64,000 nt of DNA from Thioclava marina (GCF_002020135.1 NZ_MPZS01000001.1:1860001-1924000), one strand, 5' to 3'. Positions 1-9,196 are shown, numbered from the stretch's first letter. Notes: generated from the letters alone by a model not told the origin. Program-made: numbers and translations.

Positions 1-1151
1 TGCAAACCTTGATCGCTGCGGTTCGACAGGAGCCGTCGGTGCAGGTGCTTGAGGGCGTTCTGGCTTCCGGGCTCGAAGTCGAGGACGGCCGCGTGACCGG
101 CGTCTGGATCGAGCGCGCTTTTGAGCCCTCCGGGGCTATTCTGGTGAAATGCCCTGCGGTTTTGCTGGCGGGCGGGGGCTCGGGTGGCCTTTTTGCCGTC
201 ACGACGAACCCGCCGCGCATTCGGGGCCAGGTTATCGGGATGGCCGCGCGTGCCGGCGCCCGGATTGCCGATCCGGAATTCGTGCAGTTCCATCCCACCG
301 CGATCGCGAGCGGCGAAGACCCTGCCCCGCTCGCGACCGAAGCTCTACGTGGCGAAGGCGCCACGCTGATCAACAATCGCGGCGAGCGGTTCATGATCCC
401 GGTCCATCCCGATGCCGAACTGGCTCCGCGCGATATCGTCGCCCGCGCCGTCTATGTCGAACGGCAAGCGGGCCGCGAGCCTGCGCTCGATACACGGGCC
501 GTTCTGGGTGAAGAAGTGCTCACGCGCTTCCCGGCCGTGGCCGATGCGTGCAAACGCGCCGGAATAGACCCTGTTTTGCAGACCATTCCGGTCGCGCCCG
601 CCGCGCATTACCACATGGGCGGCGTCGATACGGATGAACATGGGCGCAGCTCGCTTGATCGTCTTTGGGTTTGTGGCGAGGCGTCGTCGACCGGGCTGCA
701 CGGGGCCAACCGTCTTGCATCGAACGGGCTTCTCGAGGCGCTGGTCTTTGCGCGGATCTGTGCATTGGGTATCGCGGCGGAGCTTGGAAGTCTCGACGCG
801 GCGCCCGAGATTGCGCCGGATTTCCCATCCGGCGATATTCCGGTGAACGAAGCGGCGCTGCAACGGATGCGCAAGGCGATGACCGATGGGGTGGGCGTGG
901 TGCGCGATGCGGCGGGGCTGAAATCGGCCTTGCGCGTCATCGCCGAGGTCGAAGCCAACGCCATGACCGAAACGATGCGGAACATGACGGCGACCGCGAC
1001 GCTGATCGCGGCAGCTGCGCTCGCGCGTGAGGAAAGCCGCGGCGGGCATTTCCGCTCTGATTTCCCCGAAGCTGACCCTAAAATGGCCCATAGAACGAAA
1101 ATGACGCTGGCCGAGGCGCTGAAAATCCGCGCCGCCGCCCTGGAGGACTGA
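1..1151 (+). CDS. nadB: L-aspartate oxidase, 3' part (5' end outside window)
   Basis: The reading frame is already open at the window edge, so the N-terminus (with the first FAD-binding GxGxxG motif) lies outside; about 383 residues remain of a family of roughly 510-540. Family hallmarks are visible: a second glycine-rich FAD segment (LLAGGGSGGLF), the substrate-site run EFVQFHPTAI, the EALRGEGA loop, and near the C-terminal third HYHMGGV followed by GEASSTGLHGANRLASN. These fit the succinate dehydrogenase/fumarate reductase flavoprotein superfamily. L-aspartate oxidase oxidises aspartate to iminoaspartate for quinolinate and NAD synthesis. The stop is one base before the nadC start, so the two are probably cotranscribed. 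That neighbour favours nadB over sdhA or frdA. Confidence 0.95.
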   Translation, partial: QTLIAAVRQEPSVQVLEGVLASGLEVEDGRVTGVWIERAFEPSGAILVKCPAVLLAGGGSGGLFAVTTNPPRIRGQVIGMAARAGARIADPEFVQFHPTAIASGEDPAPLATEALRGEGATLINNRGERFMIPVHPDAELAPRDIVARAVYVERQAGREPALDTRAVLGEEVLTRFPAVADACKRAGIDPVLQTIPVAPAAHYHMGGVDTDEHGRSSLDRLWVCGEASSTGLHGANRLASNGLLEALVFARICALGIAAELGSLDAAPEIAPDFPSGDIPVNEAALQRMRKAMTDGVGVVRDAAGLKSALRVIAEVEANAMTETMRNMTATATLIAAAALAREESRGGHFRSDFPEADPKMAHRTKMTLAEALKIRAAALED

Positions 1152-1152
1152 C

Positions 1153-1989
1153 ATGCTGCCCGATCTGCTGCTCGAACCGATTGTCCGTGCCGCTCTGGTG
1201 GAAGACCTCTCGCCGATGGGCGACGCGACGACGAAAGCGGTGATCCCGGCGGGAAAGACCTATTCGGCGCGGCTCAATGCACGTGAAGATGGCGTTGTCT
1301 CGGGAATGCAGGTCGCGGCGATGGCGTTCCGTCTGGTCGACCCGGGTCTGCGGATTGCGGTTCTCGTGGGCGATGGAAAACCCTGCAAAAAGGGTGAGAC
1401 GCTGATGACGATCGACGGCTCGGCGGCCTCGATCCTGATGGGAGAGCGCGTGGCGCTCAATTTCGCGGGTCGCTTGAGCGGCATCGCGACGAAAACGGCG
1501 GGCTTCGTCGAGAAAACCAGGGGAACGAAAGCGCGGATCACCTGCACGCGCAAGACGACACCGGGTCTGCGTGTTCTGGAAAAGGCGGCAGTGACCCATG
1601 GCGGCGGGTTCAATCACCGCTACGGCCTGTCCGATGCAATTCTGATCAAGGACAATCACGTCGCGGCGGCGGGCGGGATCCGTCAGGTGCTCGAGGCGGC
1701 GAAGGCCGCGCGCAGCCATATGATGCGGATCGAGCTTGAGGTGGATACGCTGCGCCAGATGGAAGAGGCGCTGAAGATCGGTGGAGCGGATGTGATCCTG
1801 CTCGACAACATGGATACGTCGGAATTGCGCGCTGCCGTGGCTCTGAATGCGGGCCGTGTCGTGCTGGAAGCCTCGGGCAACATGACGCTGGAGCGCATCG
1901 CGGAAGTCGCGGCAACTGGTGTCGATTACATCTCGTCGGGCGCGCTGACCCACTCGGCGCGCACCCTCGACCTGGGCCTCGATTTCTGA
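1153..1989 (+). CDS. nadC: Nicotinate-nucleotide pyrophosphorylase (quinolinate phosphoribosyltransferase)
   Basis: 278 residues, the usual length. The enzyme converts quinolinate and PRPP to nicotinate mononucleotide, CO2 and PPi in the cytoplasm, the last step of the de novo branch. The N-terminal sandwich domain is followed by the phosphoribosyltransferase barrel. Visible motifs are RKTTPGLR near 133-140, GGGFNHRYGLSDAILIKDNH near 150-169 (substrate and PRPP contacts) and EASGNMTLERI near the C-terminus. The ATG follows the nadB stop by one base and GGAGG lies just upstream inside nadB. The gene ends four bases before the rppH stop on the other strand, a convergent junction without an obvious hairpin. 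Confidence 0.97.
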   Translation: MLPDLLLEPIVRAALVEDLSPMGDATTKAVIPAGKTYSARLNAREDGVVSGMQVAAMAFRLVDPGLRIAVLVGDGKPCKKGETLMTIDGSAASILMGERVALNFAGRLSGIATKTAGFVEKTRGTKARITCTRKTTPGLRVLEKAAVTHGGGFNHRYGLSDAILIKDNHVAAAGGIRQVLEAAKAARSHMMRIELEVDTLRQMEEALKIGGADVILLDNMDTSELRAAVALNAGRVVLEASGNMTLERIAEVAATGVDYISSGALTHSARTLDLGLDF

Positions 1990-1993
1990 AGAT

Positions 1994-2479
1994 TCAGCCG
2001 AGATAGTCTCGAAATTCGGCGCGAACCGCCTCGTAGACCGAGCGTTTGAACGGCACGATTTTCTCGATCAGCTCGTCAAAGGGCATCCATTGCCAGATCG
2101 AGAATTCCGGGTGATCGGTCTCGATCTTCACCTGATCGTCCGACCCCAGAAAGCGGTACAGGAACCATTTCTGTTCCTGCCCGCGCCAGCGCCCGTTCCA
2201 GATCTTCGGCACAAGATCATGCGGCAGGTCATAAGTGACCCATTCGCCGGTTTTCGCGACGAACTCCACAAGATCGGGGGTCACCCCGGTCTCTTCTTCC
2301 AGCTCGCGCAGCGCGGCCTGTTTCGGCTTTTCGCCCTTGTCGATACCGCCTTGCGGCATTTGCCAGGCGGGTTCGGGGTTGTCGATGCGCTGACCGGCAA
2401 AGACGAGCCCCGCCGGGTTCATCAGAACGACGCCGACATTGCGGCGATAGGGAAGTCTGGCGATGTCTTCGGGCGTCAT
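1994..2479 (-). CDS. rppH: RNA pyrophosphohydrolase (Nudix family)
   Basis: 161 residues with a complete Nudix box at about 44-66 ([20 protein letters not shown], then TGV), matching GX5EX7REUXEEXGU. It is the RppH/diadenosine-polyphosphate hydrolase type (family opening [11 protein letters not shown], then WQMPQGGID). RppH removes pyrophosphate from 5'-triphosphorylated RNA and starts 5'-dependent decay; the alphaproteobacterial homologues are also called IalA or NudH. The gene follows ctpA on the minus strand, but a terminator-like hairpin with a T-run lies between them. The ATG directly follows the T-run and no Shine-Dalgarno sequence is evident, so its translation signal is unusual. Confidence 0.93.
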   Translation of the reverse strand: MTPEDIARLPYRRNVGVVLMNPAGLVFAGQRIDNPEPAWQMPQGGIDKGEKPKQAALRELEEETGVTPDLVEFVAKTGEWVTYDLPHDLVPKIWNGRWRGQEQKWFLYRFLGSDDQVKIETDHPEFSIWQWMPFDELIEKIVPFKRSVYEAVRAEFRDYLG

Positions 2480-2482
2480 TTG

Positions 2483-2505
2483 AAAAAGGGACCCTCGCGG
2501 GCCCC
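2483..2505 (-). terminator. Intrinsic terminator after ctpA, abutting rppH
   Basis: Read on the minus strand, GGGGCCC, a GCGA tetraloop (GNRA type) and GGGTCCC form a 7-bp stem with one G-U pair, followed at once by TTTTT. It sits between the ctpA stop and the rppH start. It could end the rsfS-to-ctpA transcript or attenuate read-through into rppH. Confidence 0.7.
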
Positions 2506-2511
2506 CTCCCC

Positions 2512-3909
2512 TCAGTTTTTCTTGGTTTCTTCCGCCGCGGTGGCCGGAGCAGCAGCGGCTTTCTCACCCTGCATTTCCGGCGCGAGCGCGGACAGGCCTT
2601 TGATCAGGTCGATCGCGTAGGACATCTGGAAATCGTCGAGCCGGCGTTTCGCGGCTTCTTCCGCCTTCGCGCGTTCATCCTCGGCTTGTTTCTTTTCGTC
2701 ATCGGTCATCGAGTCATTGGTGATCGCGCCCCGCAGATCGGCCTCGGAGGTCATCTGATGCGCGGCCTTGTCATCCTCTGCCTTCTGGTCGGCTTTCGGC
2801 TGATCGGGTTGCGGCACCACGACGTCGGGTGCAATACCCAGCGACTGGATCGAACGGCCCGAAGGCGTGTAATAGCGCGCGGTGGTCAGGCGCATCGCAC
2901 CCTCACCCTGGATCGGCATGACGGTCTGCACCGAGCCTTTGCCGAAGCTCTTGGTGCCGACGACGATCGCGCGGTGATGATCCTGAAGCGCGCCGGTCAC
3001 GATCTCGGAGGCTGAGGCGGACCCGCCGTTGATCAGAACGACGATCGGCTTGCCATCCGCCTGATCGCCCGGGGTTGCGTTGAACCGCTCGCTGTCTTGC
3101 GGGTTGCGGCCACGGGTCGAGACGATTTCCCCCTTGTCGAGGAAGGCATCGGCCACCTTGATCGCCTGGGTCAGCAACCCGCCGGGGTTGTTGCGCAGGT
3201 CGACGATGAAGCCGTCGACCTTGTCCATGCCGCCGATCTCCTCGACCTGTTTCTTGATCGAGTCTTCGAGGTTCGGATAGGTCTGGTCGTTGAACGTCGT
3301 GATACGCAGGATCACGGTGCTGCCGTCATGGCGGCCACGCACGGCGGTGAGCTTGATCGTGTCGCGGGTGAGCGTCACATCGAAAGGCTCCTGCTCACCT
3401 TCGCGCACGAGGGTGATGGTGATCTCGGAGCCAACCGGGCCGCGCATCTTGTCCACCGCCTGGTCGAGCGACATACCCATCAGGGATTCTCCATCGACCG
3501 CGGTGATGAAGTCACCCGATTGGATCCCGGCATCGGCGGCCGGCGTCCCATCCATCGGCGAGACGACTTTCACGAAGCCGTCTTCCTGCGTGACCTCGAT
3601 CCCCAGACCACCGAAGGAGCCGCGGGTCTGCACGCGCATATCGGCATAGTCATCGGGCGGCAGATAGCTCGAATGCGGGTCGAGCGAGCTCAGCATGCCG
3701 TTGATCGCGGCATCGATGAGCTTCTTGCTGTCCACGGGCTCGACGTAATCCTGGCGGATCTTCTCGAAGATATCGCCGAACAGGTCGAGCTGTTGGTAGA
3801 CGGTGTCGGGCTGCTTGGTTTCCTGAGCCATCAGCGGGGCCGCCACCTGCGTCGAAAGAACTGCGCCCGCGATCGTGCCGCCCAGCGCTGCCATCATGAA
3901 CTTTTTCAT
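2512..3909 (-). CDS. ctpA: C-terminal processing peptidase, S41 family
   Basis: 465 residues from the chosen ATG; the frame is open 12 codons further but enters the upstream gene. An N-terminal signal peptide or anchor ([20 protein letters not shown]) precedes a PDZ domain (about 98-170, with GGLGIEV). The S41 protease domain carries the catalytic serine in GGSASASEI (about 297-303) and the lysine in TKSFGKGS (about 324). It should act in the periplasm, trimming C-termini of exported or outer-membrane proteins. The C-terminal tail is rich in charged residues and Ala (about 375-465). The start lies two bases after the EnvC-like gene stop, which indicates cotranscription; the pairing of envC with ctpA is common in alphaproteobacteria. 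Confidence 0.95.
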   Translation of the reverse strand: MKKFMMAALGGTIAGAVLSTQVAAPLMAQETKQPDTVYQQLDLFGDIFEKIRQDYVEPVDSKKLIDAAINGMLSSLDPHSSYLPPDDYADMRVQTRGSFGGLGIEVTQEDGFVKVVSPMDGTPAADAGIQSGDFITAVDGESLMGMSLDQAVDKMRGPVGSEITITLVREGEQEPFDVTLTRDTIKLTAVRGRHDGSTVILRITTFNDQTYPNLEDSIKKQVEEIGGMDKVDGFIVDLRNNPGGLLTQAIKVADAFLDKGEIVSTRGRNPQDSERFNATPGDQADGKPIVVLINGGSASASEIVTGALQDHHRAIVVGTKSFGKGSVQTVMPIQGEGAMRLTTARYYTPSGRSIQSLGIAPDVVVPQPDQPKADQKAEDDKAAHQMTSEADLRGAITNDSMTDDEKKQAEDERAKAEEAAKRRLDDFQMSYAIDLIKGLSALAPEMQGEKAAAAPATAAEETKKN

Positions 3910-3911
3910 AC

Positions 3912-5054
3912 TCAACCCTTGTCGTCTTTCGTCTGAATGAACCACGGTGTCGGGTCCACGGGCTTGCCGCCCTCTCTCAGCTCCAAATAAAGCGTCTCGC
4001 TGCGATCTGCACCAGCGCCATCTGACGCGGCCTTGACGAATTCCTCGCCGAATTCCTTCGCTCCCGGCTGGATTCCGCCCATGAGGCCGATTGGTGTTCC
4101 CTTCTGCAAGACGTCACCCACCTCACCATAGACGGTCCCGAGCCCGGCAAGAACCAGAAGATGACCCTCGGCCGGTTCCAGGACCATCACATTTCCGTAG
4201 TCCAGCAGGGGCCCACGATAGCGGATCGTCGCAGGCCAGGGCGTCGTGACGAGTGCGGCTGGCTCCGTTGCGATCACAAGTCCGGGACGCCTGATCCCGG
4301 CTGCATCGGTTTCGTTGAACCCGCGCAGGACCGAACCGATCACCGGCAGTTTCAGGCTGCCTTTTGCGCCTTCGAAATCATCCATCGGCGGGCCGATATC
4401 GTTTTCGAGCCCGCTCAGCCCCGTTGCGAACCCCTCCAGCGTATCGGCGCTCTGGACGAGTTTGGTCAGCTCTTCGGGTTCTTCGAGGTAGCGGCGCGGA
4501 AGCTTGTTGCGCTCCGAGATCGCCTCTGACAGCGCGGTGCGCGCTCTCGTCACCGAGACCATCCCGTCTTCAAGGACCGCGCGCGCGCCCTCCTGCAATT
4601 TGCGCAGGGTCGCGATCTCGTCGAGTTGCTTGCTGAGGACCTCTGCCTCTTCCTGAAGCGCCGGTGCGACCGAGGACAGAACCATGCCCGAGCGTGCAGA
4701 TCCCTGAGGACCGGAGGGGTGGAGCAGCAGCAGCGGCCCGTCCGATTGCTGCATCGTCGACATCACCGCCAGAAGCCCGCCAAGCTCTTCGCGCTTCGCA
4801 TCAAAGCCCTGCTTGATCTCGCGTTCGCGGATGGCTGCACGGCGCAGCCCGTCGCGCAAAGCGGCAAGACCGGTCTCATAGGCCTGGATCGTCTGTGTCA
4901 GCGCCGCGATCCGGTCCGCCTTGGTCTGCGCATCGTCGAGCGCGGTGATCGCCGCGCGCAGATCGGAGGAAGCCTTGATGGCCGTGTCGGCCGCGCTTTC
5001 TGCCCAAAGCGGCGCGGCCGAAATCAGCAAGGCTGCAAGCGCAAGGCGGATCAC
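3912..5054 (-). CDS. Murein hydrolase activator, EnvC family (degenerate M23 peptidase)
   Basis: 380 residues from a GTG start that makes a GTGA overlap with the gpmI stop. This start places a signal peptide exactly at the N-terminus (LALAALLISAAPLWA). The middle is a long charged helical region (about 25-235) with heptad-like spacing, and the C-terminus is an M23/LytM-like domain (YRGPLLDYGNVMVLEPAEGH, then GEVGDVLQKGTPIG). The metal-binding histidines of active M23 enzymes are not conserved there, as in EnvC-type activators that switch on amidases during daughter-cell separation. The frame extends 66 codons further upstream but only through gpmI sequence. Confidence 0.88.
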   Translation of the reverse strand: MIRLALAALLISAAPLWAESAADTAIKASSDLRAAITALDDAQTKADRIAALTQTIQAYETGLAALRDGLRRAAIREREIKQGFDAKREELGGLLAVMSTMQQSDGPLLLLHPSGPQGSARSGMVLSSVAPALQEEAEVLSKQLDEIATLRKLQEGARAVLEDGMVSVTRARTALSEAISERNKLPRRYLEEPEELTKLVQSADTLEGFATGLSGLENDIGPPMDDFEGAKGSLKLPVIGSVLRGFNETDAAGIRRPGLVIATEPAALVTTPWPATIRYRGPLLDYGNVMVLEPAEGHLLVLAGLGTVYGEVGDVLQKGTPIGLMGGIQPGAKEFGEEFVKAASDGAGADRSETLYLELREGGKPVDPTPWFIQTKDDKG

Positions 5055-6574
5055 GATACGATCAGACTCTTTCCGGTCATCTCCTCGGGCTGGGGCAGTT
5101 GCATCAACTCCAGCAGCGTCGGCGCGAGATCGGCAAGTCGCCCTTCGCGCAGCTTCGCCCCCTCCGGCCCGCCGATCATCGCGACCGGCACGAGGTTGGT
5201 CGTATGCGCGGTATGCGGTCCGCCCGTCACCGTGTCGATCATTGTTTCGCAATTGCCGTGATCTGCAGTGATGATCATCGCACCGCCCGCCTTTTCCAGC
5301 GCCTCGACGACACGGCCGATATCGCGGTCGATCTCTTCCACCGCGGCGATCGCGGCCTCGAGCGAGCCGGTATGGCCGACCATATCGGGGTTGGCATAAT
5401 TGACGATGATCAGGTCATAGCCCTTTTCGATCGCCTCGACGAATTTGTCGGTGACTTCCGGCGCGCTCATCTCGGGCTGAAGATCATAGGTCGCCACTTT
5501 CGGCGATTTCGGCATGAAACGATCCTCGCCTTTCCAGGGCTCTTCCTTGCCGCCGTTGAGGAAGAAGGTGACATGCGGATATTTCTCGGTCTCGGCGAGG
5601 TGGAATTGGGTAAGGCCTTGTTTGGAAACCCATTCACCGAGCGTATTGACCAGTTCGCGCTTCGGATAGGCGGTGGTCATATAGGCGTTGTGCCTGTCGG
5701 AATATTCGACCATGCCCAGCAGAGCGGCCCAATCCGGGCGGGTGCCCGTGTCGAATTCCGAGAAACCGGGTTCGCCAATGGCACGCAGGATCTCGCGCGC
5801 GCGGTCTGCGCGGAAGTTGAGGCAGAAGAAGCCGTCCCCATCCTTGGCGCCCGCGTAATCGCCGATCACGGTGGGCTTGATGAATTCGTCCATCTCCTTG
5901 CGTTCGTAGCTTGCCTCGACCGCAGCGACTGGCGTCTCGGCACTCGGCCCCTTGCCGTTGATCATCGCGTCATAGGCAAGGCCCACCCGTTCCCAGCGGT
6001 TGTCGCGGTCCATTGCGTAGTAGCGGCCATCGACCGTTGCGACGGTGCAGCCCTCGGGCAGCCGGTCGCAGAGATCGGCGACAAAGCGCTTGGCGCTGTC
6101 GGGCGCCACGTCGCGCCCGTCGGTGATCGCGTGGATCAGCACCGGCACGCCCGCCTCCGAGACCATCTTCGCGGCGGCCAGCGTGTGCTCGATATGACCA
6201 TGCACCCCGCCATCCGAGATCACGCCCATCAGATGCGCGCGCCCGCCGGATTGCTTCAGCGTGTCGATGAAAGCCAGGATCGCTTCGTTCTTGAAGAACG
6301 ACCCGTTCTCGATCGCAAGGTCGATCTGGCCGAGATCCATCGCCACCACCCGGCCTGCGCCGATATTGGTGTGGCCGACCTCGGAATTGCCCATCTGACC
6401 GCTTGGCAGCCCGACATCGGGGCCAAAGGTGATCAGGGTCGACTTGTTCGGGTTGTTCCAGATGATCCGGTCGAGGTTCGGGCTGTTGGCCAGCAAAGGC
6501 GCGTTGCCCTCGCGTTCCTTTCGCTCACCAAAGCCATCGAGAATGCACAGGACGACGGGTTTCGGGCGGGTCAT
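5051..6574 (-). CDS. gpmI: 2,3-bisphosphoglycerate-independent phosphoglycerate mutase
   Basis: 507 residues, the normal size for the Mn-dependent enzyme that interconverts 3- and 2-phosphoglycerate. The alkaline-phosphatase-fold metal site is visible: LDGFG (Asp13), MGNSEVGHTNIG (phosphorylated Ser64), DGRDVAPDSA and, near the C-terminus, TADHGN and GPHTAHT. The ATG has GGAGG nine bases upstream; an 18-codon upstream extension has no support. It is translationally coupled to the following EnvC-like gene by a 4-base overlap. Confidence 0.97.
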   Translation of the reverse strand: MTRPKPVVLCILDGFGERKEREGNAPLLANSPNLDRIIWNNPNKSTLITFGPDVGLPSGQMGNSEVGHTNIGAGRVVAMDLGQIDLAIENGSFFKNEAILAFIDTLKQSGGRAHLMGVISDGGVHGHIEHTLAAAKMVSEAGVPVLIHAITDGRDVAPDSAKRFVADLCDRLPEGCTVATVDGRYYAMDRDNRWERVGLAYDAMINGKGPSAETPVAAVEASYERKEMDEFIKPTVIGDYAGAKDGDGFFCLNFRADRAREILRAIGEPGFSEFDTGTRPDWAALLGMVEYSDRHNAYMTTAYPKRELVNTLGEWVSKQGLTQFHLAETEKYPHVTFFLNGGKEEPWKGEDRFMPKSPKVATYDLQPEMSAPEVTDKFVEAIEKGYDLIIVNYANPDMVGHTGSLEAAIAAVEEIDRDIGRVVEALEKAGGAMIITADHGNCETMIDTVTGGPHTAHTTNLVPVAMIGGPEGAKLREGRLADLAPTLLELMQLPQPEEMTGKSLIVS

Positions 6575-6633
6575 GGCGGCCTCCGTGATGTGTTGACCCC
6601 TCTTACGCCCAGCGGGGCTTTGCTTCAACAGGA

Positions 6634-7101
6634 TCAGACGCGGTGATAGGGGGTGCCGGCGATGATCTGGCCGGCGCGGTAGATCTGTTCGGACAACATG
6701 ACGCGGGCCAGCATATGCGGCCAGACCATCTTGCCGAAGGAAATCGAGAACTCGGCGCGCTCGCGTAACGACGGGTCGATCCCGTCCGCTCCGCCGATGA
6801 CGAAGCAGACATCGCGCGCGCCATCGCGCCAGCCTTCCAGCTTTTTCGCGAATTCCGGCGAGGAGATCAGGCTGCCGCGCTCATCCAGCGTAACGATGAC
6901 CGCGCCATCGGGGATCGCGCGTGCCAGAAGTTCCGCCTCCGCGCCCTGCCCCAGACCCTTCTTGTCCTCGACCTCGACGACGGAAGCCGGACCGAGCCCG
7001 AAGGCCCGTCCGGATTTCTCGAAACGTTTGAGGTAGTCGTCGATCAGCTCACGCTCGGGACCCTTGCGCAAGCGGCCCACCGCGCAGATCGTGATCTTCA
7101 T
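6634..7101 (-). CDS. rlmH: 23S rRNA (pseudouridine1915-N3)-methyltransferase
   Basis: 155 residues, the usual RlmH length. SPOUT-class features are the N-terminal MKITICAVGRLRKGPE, LDERG in the middle and the knot/SAM-binding loop FVIGGADG, then a C-terminal LLSEQIYRA segment typical of the family. It methylates pseudouridine 1915 in helix 69 of 23S rRNA on 70S ribosomes. It starts 10 bases after rsfS; the rsfS-rlmH pairing is widely conserved, which supports both calls. Confidence 0.96.
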   Translation of the reverse strand: MKITICAVGRLRKGPERELIDDYLKRFEKSGRAFGLGPASVVEVEDKKGLGQGAEAELLARAIPDGAVIVTLDERGSLISSPEFAKKLEGWRDGARDVCFVIGGADGIDPSLRERAEFSISFGKMVWPHMLARVMLSEQIYRAGQIIAGTPYHRV

Positions 7102-7111
7102 ATCGTCAAGC

Positions 7112-7474
7112 TCAGACGGGAGCGCCCGCGGGCATCCACATCTTCTCGAGCTGGTAGAACTCGCGCACTTCCGGGCGGAAGACGTGAACGATCACGTCGG
7201 AGCTGTCGATCAGCACCCAGTCACCCTGATCTTTCCCCTCGACCTTGCAGATGCGGCCGAAGTCCTCTTTGAGCCGTTCGGTCAGCTTTTCGGCGATCGC
7301 GCCGACCTGACGCGAGCTGCGACCCGAACAGATCACCATGTAATCACCGATCGAAGACCGGCCACGTAGGTCGATCGTCACGATGTCTTCGGCTTTGTCA
7401 TCTTCGAGGGAAGAAAGAACGCGAGCGAGGATCTCTTCGCTCGTAGCTTCGGCGTTCACGGCCTTCATACTCAT
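7112..7474 (-). CDS. rsfS: Ribosomal silencing factor RsfS
   Basis: 120 residues from the ATG chosen (MSMKAVN). It has AAAGGCGG upstream; an in-frame ATG 11 codons earlier and one 2 codons later are alternatives. The RsfS/Iojap core is clear: DIVTIDLRGRSSIGDYMVIC, then SSRQVGAIAEKL, KVEGKDQGDWVLIDSSDVIVH and FRPEVREFYQLEKMW. RsfS binds L14 of the large subunit and blocks subunit joining in starvation. It heads the conserved cell-maintenance string rsfS-rlmH-gpmI-envC-ctpA. Confidence 0.95.
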   Translation of the reverse strand: MSMKAVNAEATSEEILARVLSSLEDDKAEDIVTIDLRGRSSIGDYMVICSGRSSRQVGAIAEKLTERLKEDFGRICKVEGKDQGDWVLIDSSDVIVHVFRPEVREFYQLEKMWMPAGAPV

Positions 7475-7547
7475 GGCCGCCGCCTTTGTGCCGGCATCAC
7501 TCGGCACGAGAGAAAGATGAGACAGGACATGGTCCTCCAGAGGTTGC

Positions 7548-7581
7548 GCGCCGGAAAGGCCCCGGCGCAGGCCATGTTTTT
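7548..7581 (+). other. Hairpin of uncertain role upstream of rsfS
   Basis: GCGCCGG and CCGGCGC form a perfect 7-bp stem (7548-7554 with 7562-7568). On the plus strand a T-run follows after about 8 bases, but no plus-strand gene precedes it. On the minus strand, where it would follow the channel gene, there is no T-run. It may be a weak transcript end or a leader structure for rsfS. Confidence 0.3.
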
Positions 7582-7606
7582 AAGGTAGCATCGCCTCTGC
7601 ACGATT

Positions 7607-8950
7607 TCAATTTTCCTGCGGCGGTTTTTCGCGGTCAGGCTGAACGGCAAGTTGCGAGCCCTCCACCACGCGCACTTCGCGTTGCGGGAAGGGAATTGTG
7701 ATGCCGTTCTCGTGGAAAGCGTCCCAAAGCGCAAGATAGACCGCACCACGTACATTAGTCAGCCCTTCGACCGGGTCAGTAATCCAGAACCGCAGGATGT
7801 AATCGACCGAGCTGTCGCCAAAACCCGTTATGTGACAGACGGTTGGACGGTTCTTCAGCACGCGCCCCACCGATTGCGCGGCCTCGACCGCGAGCTTGCG
7901 GACCTTGTGGGGGTCGTCGTGATAAGACGTTCCGAAATGCAGGTCGATCCGCACGAACTCGTCGGAATGGGACCAGTTGACCACCTGCCCCGTGATCAGG
8001 TCCTCGTTCGGGATGAGGTATTCGCGACCGTCGCGCGTGACCACAGAGACATAGCGCGCGCCCAGAGAATTGATCCAACCGAAGGTTTCTCCTAGGCTGA
8101 TCACGTCGCCGGGCTTGATCGACTTGTCCATCAGGATGATCACGCCCGAGACGAGGTTCGAGACGACTTTCTGCAGGCCGAAGCCGAGGCCCACGCCGAT
8201 CGCGCCCGACAGAACCGCAAGCCCGGTCAGATCGAATCCCACCGCCTTGATGCCAATGAAGATCGCCGCGCCGTAGAGGGCGACCTGCATGACCTTGATC
8301 ACCAGTTCGCCCATCGAGGGGCTGATATCCTCGTTCGTGCGAATGCGCACCGAGGTGCGGCCCGAGACGATCCGGGCGACCGAAAGCAGGATCGTCGTCA
8401 GCACCAGAGCTTTCAGAAGCGCATAGGCTGTAAGGCGGAAGCCGCCGAACTCGATCGCCGCACCCTCGAGGATCTTCACCGTCTCGTCCCACAGACCGAG
8501 ATAGTAAAGCGTGACCCAGATCCACGCGCCCCAGCGCACGATGGCGCGCAGGAAACCGTTGCGGATCAGCCGTGCGACAAGGCCCACGAAGAGCCAGGCT
8601 GTGACGAGCGTCGCGGCGAGCACGACAAGAAAACGCCATGAATAAAAGCCCTTGAGAGCATCGAGGCCCAGAACAGCTCCCCAGGCGAGGATGATGAAGA
8701 TCAACCCGCGCAGACGTTGGCGCAGCAAGATCACCCAGCGTTTCTGGCGTGTGCTCAGTTCGCGGTTGCGCGCCCAGTCATCGACCTTGGGCGCCAGCCA
8801 GATCCGGCCGAGATGGGCGAGCGCGAAGCAGCCCGCGATGATCCCGAACTGCCAAAGCCGCGAGGGCAGCACCATCGAATTGAGGAAAATCTCGATCTGG
8901 CTCCAGATCGAGCCGAGTATCTTCAGAATGTCCCCGTTCGCGAAATCCAT
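7607..8950 (-). CDS. Mechanosensitive ion channel, MscS family
   Basis: 447 residues. Five or so hydrophobic segments fill about residues 25-230. The MscS pore helix and beta domain follow: TGLAVLSGAIGVGLGFGLQK, then VSNLVSGVIILMDKSIKPGD and GDVISLGETFGWINSLGARY, and NEDLITGQVVNWSHS. The Gly/Ala-rich pore helix and the following VGF/DLTGL turn are those of small-conductance channels that open under hypo-osmotic membrane tension. It is longer than E. coli MscS (286) because of extra N-terminal membrane segments. The ATG at 8950 has only a weak AGG upstream. It is about 130 bases before rsfS and may be a separate transcription unit. Confidence 0.9.
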   Translation of the reverse strand: MDFANGDILKILGSIWSQIEIFLNSMVLPSRLWQFGIIAGCFALAHLGRIWLAPKVDDWARNRELSTRQKRWVILLRQRLRGLIFIILAWGAVLGLDALKGFYSWRFLVVLAATLVTAWLFVGLVARLIRNGFLRAIVRWGAWIWVTLYYLGLWDETVKILEGAAIEFGGFRLTAYALLKALVLTTILLSVARIVSGRTSVRIRTNEDISPSMGELVIKVMQVALYGAAIFIGIKAVGFDLTGLAVLSGAIGVGLGFGLQKVVSNLVSGVIILMDKSIKPGDVISLGETFGWINSLGARYVSVVTRDGREYLIPNEDLITGQVVNWSHSDEFVRIDLHFGTSYHDDPHKVRKLAVEAAQSVGRVLKNRPTVCHITGFGDSSVDYILRFWITDPVEGLTNVRGAVYLALWDAFHENGITIPFPQREVRVVEGSQLAVQPDREKPPQEN

Positions 8951-9036
8951 CCTGTCACGTTAGCTTGCTTTGCGTGCTGCGCCAAACCCTGACTCTTCGA
9001 TTGCCTCAAGGGCGGATTCGCCGTATTTAGCGCGCC

Positions 9037-9123
9037 ATGACATTCGTTTTCGACATGGACGACCGCGCCCGCCTCCGCGAGCGCTTCTACGGCGAGAGCC
9101 GCTCGGTGCTGGCCCGACTTTGA
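9037..9123 (+). CDS. Possible 28-codon upstream ORF before leuC
   Basis: A short frame from ATG to TGA encodes a charged peptide ([16 protein letters not shown] at its start) ending in LARL, 73 bases before the leuC start. A GGGCG-TTCG-CGCCC hairpin follows it. Position and the hairpin would fit a leader peptide, but there are only three leucine codons, unlike a classic leu attenuator, and no strong ribosome-binding site. This is speculative. Confidence 0.25.
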   Translation: MTFVFDMDDRARLRERFYGESRSVLARL

Positions 9124-9138
9124 CGGCGCGCCGCCCTT

Positions 9139-9152
9139 GGGCGTTCGCGCCC
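9139..9152 (+). promoter_or_regulatory. UUCG-tetraloop hairpin in the leuC leader
   Basis: GGGCG, TTCG, CGCCC is a perfect 5-bp stem with the very stable C(UUCG)G-like closing context, 45 bases before the leuC ATG. No T-run follows, so it is not a standard terminator. It may shape the leader or be a remnant of an attenuator. Confidence 0.4.
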
Positions 9153-9196
9153 GCATTCCCATGTCCAAAACCAGCTATCCAAGGAAAGTGAGAGCC

